From Sulfurimonas sp. (GTDB lineage: Bacteria > Campylobacterota > Campylobacteria > Campylobacterales > Sulfurimonadaceae), in assembly GCA_021157485.1 (NCBI GenBank), contig JAGGWO010000028.1:1-10806 (forward strand): DNA of 10,806 nt, in the 5' to 3' direction. This document shows positions 7,077 to 10,806 of the stretch, one piece after another; position 1 is the stretch's first letter, and each line of letters opens with the position of its first letter. A program made the position numbers and the translations under genes. The notes under the pieces were generated by a model. That model was not told where the DNA came from. It was given only the letters and a program-made list of their open reading frames with translations, and searched no databases.

Positions 7077-7698
7077 AGAACTCTATGCTCATAAGCATAA
7101 GACCTGCTCGGCCAAATTTTTCTCTATAGAGCTCACACTCTTTTTGATCAACTTTTTTAAAGCCAAGTTTTTTATAAAATAGCTCACTCTCTAAAGAACC
7201 TATCTCGATTATAGTTTGCGCTATACGATAGCCTTTTAGTCTTGCTGTTAAAAGACTCTTTCTCATCAACTCTTTTAAAACACCGACATCTATAAAGCCC
7301 TCTTTCTCTTCCATAAAGTCAAACATAAGAGTTCTTTTGTTTAAATCAAACGAACAGCTATAAAATGCTTCTAAAGAATCACTAACATCTTCACGGCAAC
7401 CAAGCTCTTTAAACGCAGCAATAAGAACATCTTTTGTAGAAATTCTTGGCTCATAGCTACATAATGTTCCTACGCTTTCACCATCAAGTTCTGCAACAAG
7501 AAAGTTTGTATAGTGGCACTGATTCTTCGCAGTAGTTTGAGTCAACTGTTCCAATCTTGGTAGAATAATTTTTTCATCATTAGTCTGAAATACTAAATCA
7601 AACATTCCATCTTTTTTACCTGCTCTAGAACTTTGCAGAATCATCTCCGCTAAAAAAGGAGCATCCTCAACAGTAGCTTTTCTAATTTTAATAGCCAT
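7075..7698 (-). CDS. GNAT-family N-acetyltransferase
   Basis: A cytoplasmic protein of 207 residues resembling the GCN5-related acetyltransferases, which move an acetyl group from acetyl-CoA to an amine. Visible signs are the N-terminal IRKATVEDAPFLAEMIL, a core strand FLVAELDGESVGTLCSYEP, the acceptor-loop region (GVLKELMRKSLLTARLKGYR, in place of the usual Q/RxxGxG/A) and the C-terminal LESELFYKKLGFKKV, which is the typical F-Y-K-LGF end. The middle (about residues 85-130) is long and cysteine-containing, which may set substrate choice; no substrate can be named. An upstream ATG at 7710 would add MEEV, but ATG at 7698 is preferred because GGAAG lies five bases before it, whereas 7710 has nothing. 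The gene precedes the NhaC gene and probably shares its transcript. It diverges from the L,D-transpeptidase gene. Confidence 0.8.
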   Translation of the reverse strand: MAIKIRKATVEDAPFLAEMILQSSRAGKKDGMFDLVFQTNDEKIILPRLEQLTQTTAKNQCHYTNFLVAELDGESVGTLCSYEPRISTKDVLIAAFKELGCREDVSDSLEAFYSCSFDLNKRTLMFDFMEEKEGFIDVGVLKELMRKSLLTARLKGYRIAQTIIEIGSLESELFYKKLGFKKVDQKECELYREKFGRAGLMLMSIEF

Positions 7699-7726
7699 AA
7701 CCTCTTCCATAAATTAATTTAAATCA

Positions 7727-7732
7727 TATAAT
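7727..7732 (+). promoter_or_regulatory. Probable -10 box for the L,D-transpeptidase gene
   Basis: TATAAT ends 19 bases before the ATG at 7752. Transcription would begin near 7740, leaving a leader of about 12 bases with no Shine-Dalgarno. The 41-53 base gap must also hold the promoter of the divergent GNAT gene; TATTAT-like sequence on the other strand overlaps this box, so the two promoters may interfere. Confidence 0.4.
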
Positions 7733-7751
7733 AGTAATAGTACCATACTTT

Positions 7752-8447
7752 ATGATAAAAAGTTTCTTAATTACCATAAGTATTTCAATATTGTTATTCT
7801 CTAATGAGCAAATCCTACTAGTTGTCAGTGATAATTTCAAGTCTCCAAAGGCACAACTAGAGTGTTATGAAGGTTCAGAGTCACTGTGTGGCACAATAGA
7901 TGTAAATATTGGTAAAAATGGTTTGGGATGGGGTTTAGGGATACACAACCTTCATAAAAAGCAAGATGAACCATTAAAATATGAAGGCGATAATAAAGCT
8001 CCAATCGGGGTTTTTAATCTGACAAATATATATGGATACTCAAAAAACCATAACTTCAACATGCCATATCTCTATACATCAAAGAACCTAATTTGCGTAG
8101 ATGACAGCAACTCTCCCTTTTATAATCAAGTAATAGAAGCTAATGGTGGCGAAAAAAGTTTTGAAAATATGAAACGCAGTGATCATCAGTATGAGTTGGG
8201 AATTATGGTTGCACATAACACTCAAGCCATAAAGAAAAGAGGTTCTTGTATATTTTTACATGTAAAAAAAGAGAAAGACGCACCAACAGCAGGTTGCACT
8301 TCTATGAATTTAGAGGAGATAAAAAAGATAGCTTCGTGGTTAGATAAAAACAAAAAACCAATACTAATTCAAATTCCAAAATCTTCAAGTGAAGAGATTT
8401 TAAAACTATACCCTCAACTAAAAGATTCTAAGTTACTAAAAAAGTAA
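7752..8447 (+). CDS. L,D-transpeptidase (YkuD family), exported
   Basis: A 231-residue protein with an N-terminal hydrophobic segment (SFLITISISILLF) acting as signal peptide or anchor, followed by a YkuD-type catalytic domain. The family cross-links or trims peptidoglycan peptides in the periplasm through a catalytic cysteine. The conserved core is visible: a substrate-scaffold part (KAPIGVFNLTNIYGY), a His in SCIFLHVKKEKDAPTAGCTSM regions (H170) and the catalytic cysteine C182 in PTAGCTSM. The usual motif is SHGC; here it is TAGC, a variant that I believe occurs in one branch of the family. No LysM or SPOR domain is present. Campylobacterota use such enzymes in cell-shape control (Csd6 of Helicobacter), but that link is by family only. 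The ATG at 7752 has no Shine-Dalgarno. The gene stands alone and ends in a hairpin. Confidence 0.83.
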   Translation: MIKSFLITISISILLFSNEQILLVVSDNFKSPKAQLECYEGSESLCGTIDVNIGKNGLGWGLGIHNLHKKQDEPLKYEGDNKAPIGVFNLTNIYGYSKNHNFNMPYLYTSKNLICVDDSNSPFYNQVIEANGGEKSFENMKRSDHQYELGIMVAHNTQAIKKRGSCIFLHVKKEKDAPTAGCTSMNLEEIKKIASWLDKNKKPILIQIPKSSSEEILKLYPQLKDSKLLKK

Positions 8448-8469
8448 AAAAAGTAAGCACTACTTTTTT
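8447..8469 (+). terminator. AT-rich hairpin with T-tract after the L,D-transpeptidase gene
   Basis: A nine-base-pair inverted repeat, AAAAAAGTA (8447-8455) and TACTTTTTT (8461-8469), with a five-base loop AGCAC. It begins at the last base of the stop codon and its right arm doubles as the T-tract. The A-tract on the left would make it work from either strand, but only the plus-strand gene needs it. The stem has few G-C pairs, so strength is uncertain. Confidence 0.55.
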
Positions 8470-8495
8470 AATTTAGTCTAATTATGCAAGAAACC

Positions 8496-8501
8496 TATAA
8501 T
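8496..8501 (+). promoter_or_regulatory. Probable -10 box for the 128-residue hypothetical protein gene
   Basis: A perfect TATAAT in an AT-rich gap, 50 bases before the ATG at 8552, with no recognisable -35 box. It lies just after the terminator-like hairpin and so would give the gene its own promoter and a leader of about 43 bases, ending in AAAGGA (8541-8546). Confidence 0.45.
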
Positions 8502-8551
8502 ATAAGTTAACGCAAAGAAGTCAATAGATACAATTTTGAAAAAGGAAAATT

Positions 8552-8938
8552 ATGACTAGATCAATATTATTAGATACGCATCCTATGTATGCTATGGAAA
8601 TTTTAAAAAGTGAAACTGATATTTCAAATATATCTGAAATTGTAGAATATTTTAAAGTAAAAATTGAAGAAAACCCAGAAGCAGCTTTTATTACTGTTGT
8701 TGACCACTATGCACATACAAAACAACTCAATGGTGAAATTTTAGATACCATTTTAGATGCTAAAAATTTAATCTTTTGCTTCGGACATACAATAAAAAAT
8801 ATTGAAATATTAGCATTTAGACCAAAATCTATTGCAATGATTGAAACACAAAATAGTTTTATTTTAGAGTTTTTAGAAACACCAAGACCAGAAGTTAATG
8901 CATGGATGCAATCTTGGATAAAAGGCTTAAAAAGATAA
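8552..8938 (+). CDS. Conserved hypothetical protein, 128 residues
   Basis: I do not recognise a function. The protein has no signal peptide or membrane helix and reads as a small globular alpha/beta cytoplasmic protein. Visible landmarks are LLDTHPMYAMEILKSET near the N-terminus, a central VVDHYAHTKQLNGEILD, the strand LIFCFGH, and a C-terminal PRPEVNAWMQSWIKGLKR. Several His residues (10, 52, 55, 79) and one Cys could bind a metal or cofactor, but no known motif is formed. It may be one of the small uncharacterised families of Campylobacterota (DUF6858 comes to mind from memory, unverified). The start is well supported by AAAGGA five bases before the ATG, and the gene has its own -10 box. 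It ends one base from the convergent NifU-domain gene. Confidence 0.8.
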   Translation: MTRSILLDTHPMYAMEILKSETDISNISEIVEYFKVKIEENPEAAFITVVDHYAHTKQLNGEILDTILDAKNLIFCFGHTIKNIEILAFRPKSIAMIETQNSFILEFLETPRPEVNAWMQSWIKGLKR

Positions 8939-8939
8939 T

Positions 8940-9299
8940 TTATATATGTAAAAAATCTTTAACTTTATCAAACAGACTATCCTTATTCATAAAACTAATC
9001 TCCTCTTCAGTTAGCTCTTCTGCATAAATATCATTAGGAACTCTATTTTCTGGACTTCCATCGTTATTTATTACATTTAATTCAGGATGAATTAGGATTC
9101 TTAACTTTTTTTGCACAACCATTTTGGTTGTCATAAGACTCATCGCACAACCTTTACATGCTCCAGTTAGCTCAATATATACAACACCATTTTTTACGCC
9201 AAGTAATGTAATTTCTCCACCATGAGAACTAACATATTCATTAACAGATGGCAAACTATTTTTGACAGCTTCATATATATCTTTATCTATAAATACCAT
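8940..9299 (-). CDS. NifU-domain (Nfu-type) iron-sulfur cluster protein
   Basis: A 119-residue cytoplasmic protein. Residues about 8-75 are a NifU C-terminal domain, which carries or delivers an Fe-S cluster to client proteins. The pattern GACKGCAMS has the ligand cysteines C48 and C51, preceded by the typical SSHGGEITLLGVKNGVVYIEL. Stand-alone Nfu domains are usually near 80-90 residues; this one has an acidic tail of about 45 residues (ending SLFDKVKDFLHI) of unknown use. The ATG at 9299 is well placed, with GAGGAGT just before it. It is not next to other isc/nif/suf genes, so it is more likely a housekeeping cluster carrier than part of a nitrogenase locus. Confidence 0.88.
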   Translation of the reverse strand: MVFIDKDIYEAVKNSLPSVNEYVSSHGGEITLLGVKNGVVYIELTGACKGCAMSLMTTKMVVQKKLRILIHPELNVINNDGSPENRVPNDIYAEELTEEEISFMNKDSLFDKVKDFLHI

Positions 9300-9419
9300 A
9301 ATTACTCCTCTTAAAATATTGTAAATTTATATTATGAAGTCTACTTAGTGAGACAATTACTAGCTAATATATTATTTTATAGAAATGTATATTTTAAAAG
9401 CTTTGCGTAATAAATTAGC

Positions 9420-9425
9420 TATAAT
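9420..9425 (+). promoter_or_regulatory. Probable extended -10 box for the small-ORF/CHMI cluster
   Basis: GCTATAAT at 9418-9425 lies 17 bases before the ATG at 9443, in the 143-base divergent gap (9300-9442), the largest gap in the window. No -35 box is evident. The rest of that gap is very AT-rich and must hold the NifU promoter too (a TACAAT on the minus strand at 9318-9323 is a candidate). I see no RNA structure or operator-like repeat there. Confidence 0.4.
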
Positions 9426-9442
9426 CCGTAATAAGGTAATTT

Positions 9443-9634
9443 ATGATAATTGAAGAAATATTAAATGACTTAGAAATATGTGATTACACATATGATAAGC
9501 AAAATGGTACAATTAAAACGAATGAAGCAATAAGCTTTCAATCCCAAGAGCTTGGTAAAATCACATCCTCTCTAAAAGAATATAAAATTATTTTTACTGT
9601 TGATAGAGACCACAACATAAGAATAGAAGAATAA
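9443..9634 (+). CDS. Small hypothetical protein, 63 residues
   Basis: I do not recognise this protein. It begins MIIEEILNDLEICDYTYDKQ, is rich in Glu, Ile and Lys, has no signal peptide or membrane helix, and alternates short strands and helices (EYKIIFTVDRDHNIRIEE at the end), so it could fold as a small alpha/beta domain. Reality is supported by an AAGG at 9433-9436 six bases before the ATG, a TATAAT box upstream, and the stop codon sharing its last base with the start of the next small ORF. It looks like the first gene of a three-gene transcript leading to the CHMI-like tautomerase. Confidence 0.65.
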   Translation: MIIEEILNDLEICDYTYDKQNGTIKTNEAISFQSQELGKITSSLKEYKIIFTVDRDHNIRIEE

Positions 9635-9807
9635 TGACTTATGGCGAATATTATTATCGTATAAAATACGCTATAAATCTTCAAGATGGCAAGTGGATAA
9701 CTAATAAACCTACTATGACTGTACCAAAGCAGATGTCAAAAGAAGAAGCTCTGATTTACTACAATACTAAGTTTTGTGAGTATTGGAAAGAAGTTAAAAA
9801 ATCATAG
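9634..9807 (+). CDS. Very small hypothetical protein, 57 residues
   Basis: A short ORF that begins in a TAATG overlap with the stop of the 63-residue ORF and ends 12 bases before the tautomerase start. The protein (MTYGEYYYRIKYAINL ... FCEYWKEVKKS) is rich in Tyr, Trp and Lys, basic and soluble, with no motif that I know. The stop/start overlap points to translational coupling and there is no strong Shine-Dalgarno of its own. Evidence that it is real is its exact fit between two genes of the same strand and protein-like composition; it would be missed by a 60-codon cutoff. Confidence 0.6.
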   Translation: MTYGEYYYRIKYAINLQDGKWITNKPTMTVPKQMSKEEALIYYNTKFCEYWKEVKKS

Positions 9808-9819
9808 ACAGGAGATGTT

Positions 9820-10194
9820 ATGCCTCATTTTATAATAGATTGTTCCCAAAGTATTTTAAAAGTACATTCACAAGAGGAAATAATTGAAAAGGTTCATAGT
9901 TCAGCTGTTTCTACAAAACTATTTCATAAAAATGACATCAAAGTGAGGGTTAATTTTTTCAAAGAGTATTCAACTGGAAATAAAAAAGAAGACTTTATTC
10001 ATGTATTTGCAAATATTATGGAAGGTAGAACTATTGAGCAAAAAGCGAATCTATCTAAAACAATAGTGAAAGGTTTAGCTTTAATATTTCCATTAGTTCC
10101 CAATATTGGAACTAATGTGATTGAATTTGAGAGAGCAACTTACTTCAATAAAAATATGCTTGACCCTGCGTATCAATTTTCAATGCCACAATAG
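9820..10194 (+). CDS. CHMI-like tautomerase (5-carboxymethyl-2-hydroxymuconate isomerase family)
   Basis: A 124-residue protein of the tautomerase superfamily, close in length to the isomerase HpaF/HpcD (about 126). It begins MPHFIIDCS, exposing Pro2 as the N-terminal catalytic base after Met removal, as in E. coli CHMI. Other family-like parts are DIKVRVNFF, FIHVFANIMEGRTIEQKANL and IEFERATYFNKNML. The named reaction belongs to 4-hydroxyphenylacetate (homoprotocatechuate) breakdown, but no other gene of that pathway is here, so the true substrate is unknown and the family name should not be read as a pathway assignment. The start is certain: AGGAG at 9810-9814 lies five bases before the ATG. 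It is third in line after the two small ORFs and converges on the nitroreductase gene 10 bases away. Confidence 0.82.
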   Translation: MPHFIIDCSQSILKVHSQEEIIEKVHSSAVSTKLFHKNDIKVRVNFFKEYSTGNKKEDFIHVFANIMEGRTIEQKANLSKTIVKGLALIFPLVPNIGTNVIEFERATYFNKNMLDPAYQFSMPQ

Positions 10195-10204
10195 GCTTGA
10201 GAGC

Positions 10205-10806
10205 TTATTTAATAAACTCTACAACACTCTCAAAACTTGAACGCAGTTGTTTAGATTGTTTATTTACTCTGTACCCAAAAGGTAATATCATCGCTACTTG
10301 AAATTTTGTAGTATCTAGCTCTAAAACTTTTTCAACATTCTCTTTCTCAAAACCCTCTATCGGACAAGAATCAATTCCAATAGTTGCGGCAGCATTCATC
10401 ATATTTGCAGAAGCGATATAAGTTTGTCTTGCACTCCACTGGTATATATTATCATCATTATTTAACACATTCCTAAGATGTGAAGCATACAGTTCTATAA
10501 ATGAGTCTAATTTTTCTTGTGGCATACTTCTACGCATAAGTTGTGAGCGAACCACACCACTTTCCACTTTTAAAGTATCAATTCCTGCCAAAACAACTAC
10601 TAAATGAGAACAAGTTGTGATTTGAGGCTGATTCCAACATAATGGTCTTAGTTTTTCTCGTAATTCATTATTTGTAATTACTAAAAACTTCCATGCTTCC
10701 ATACCAAAAGAAGAGGGTGAAGTTCGCCCTGTCTCTAAAATATAGTTGATATTTTCATCACTAATTTTTTTGTTTTCGTCGAAAACTTTACAAGCATGTC
10801 TAAAAG
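10205..10806 (-). CDS. Nitroreductase-family NAD(P)H-dependent oxidoreductase, 5' end outside window
   Basis: The frame is open to the right edge, giving 199 visible residues. An internal ATG at 10702 could be called as start, but the sequence before it is plainly the same protein: FRHACKVFDENKKIS, then LETGRTSPSSFGMEAWKF, the FMN-binding N-terminal motif of the NfsB-like branch. Later hallmarks are IASANMMNAAATIGIDSCPI followed by EGF, and the closing ILPFGY. Members are FMN-containing homodimeric flavoproteins that use NAD(P)H to reduce nitro compounds, quinones or flavins. Only the first 15-20 residues are likely missing. The native substrate is not known. It faces the tautomerase gene tail to tail with no clear hairpin between them. 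Confidence 0.87.
   Translation of the reverse strand, partial: FRHACKVFDENKKISDENINYILETGRTSPSSFGMEAWKFLVITNNELREKLRPLCWNQPQITTCSHLVVVLAGIDTLKVESGVVRSQLMRRSMPQEKLDSFIELYASHLRNVLNNDDNIYQWSARQTYIASANMMNAAATIGIDSCPIEGFEKENVEKVLELDTTKFQVAMILPFGYRVNKQSKQLRSSFESVVEFIK

Noticed and set aside
8931..8960. AAAGAT / ATCTTT inverted repeat between the convergent hypothetical and NifU genes
   Set aside because: Only six pairs with an 18-base loop and lying in coding sequence; too weak to call a terminator.
10205..10702. ATG at 10702 as start of the nitroreductase gene
   Set aside because: The codons upstream encode RTSPSSFG and FRHACKVFD, core nitroreductase sequence.
1..10806. CRISPR array, insertion sequence, tRNA or phage genes
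   Set aside because: No spaced direct repeats, transposase or integrase motifs, terminal inverted repeats or tRNA-like folds were seen on either strand.

Overview
The window looks like ordinary chromosome from a free-living member of the Campylobacterota (formerly Epsilonproteobacteria), most likely near Sulfurimonas. This is inferred from the strong A/T bias, the tight gene packing, the TATAAT-type -10 boxes without clear -35 boxes, and the gene set (secreted FecR-domain protein, CHASE2/HD-GYP protein, OmpA-TSP3 protein, small NifU-domain protein, YkuD-type L,D-transpeptidase). I see no mobile element, tRNA, rRNA or CRISPR array. No stretch over 300 bases lacks a gene; the longest gap is 143 bases (9300-9442).

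Layout. Positions 1-1333 (+) hold most of an exported DUF4139-type protein whose first codons lie before the window. A DnaQ/ExoX-type 3'-5' exonuclease follows (1382-2131, +). It converges, with a 2-base gap, on a long minus-strand block. In transcription order that block is a GNAT acetyltransferase (7698-7075), an NhaC-family antiporter (about 7064-5700), a double-OmpA-domain TSP3 protein (5651-4488), a CHASE2 plus HD-GYP membrane protein (about 4500-2572) and a small secreted FecR-domain protein (2556-2134). From 7752 the plus strand carries an L,D-transpeptidase, an AT-rich terminator-like hairpin and a conserved hypothetical protein. A minus-strand NifU-domain protein (9299-8940) follows. 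Then comes a plus-strand cluster of two very small unknown ORFs (9443-9634, and 9634-9807 joined by TAATG) and a CHMI-like tautomerase (9820-10194). The right edge holds a nitroreductase-family gene on the minus strand, cut by the window end.

How the genes may work together. OmpA-TSP3, CHASE2-HD-GYP and FecR form a tight unit. It pairs a peptidoglycan-anchored outer-membrane component and a secreted FecR domain with an inner-membrane sensor. That sensor has an extracytoplasmic domain (CHASE2) and an intact cytoplasmic c-di-GMP phosphodiesterase site. I read it as an envelope-to-c-di-GMP signalling module; this is inference from domains and order.

The main oddity is that two genes of the minus-strand block have no ATG, GTG or TTG where homology says they must start. 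The CHASE2-HD-GYP frame and the NhaC frame each continue about 60 codons upstream of the first canonical start through convincing family sequence, to a stop. In each, an ATA (or ATT) sits where an ATG would be expected. Either rare start codons are used or each carries a one-base difference or error; automatic annotation will shorten both proteins.
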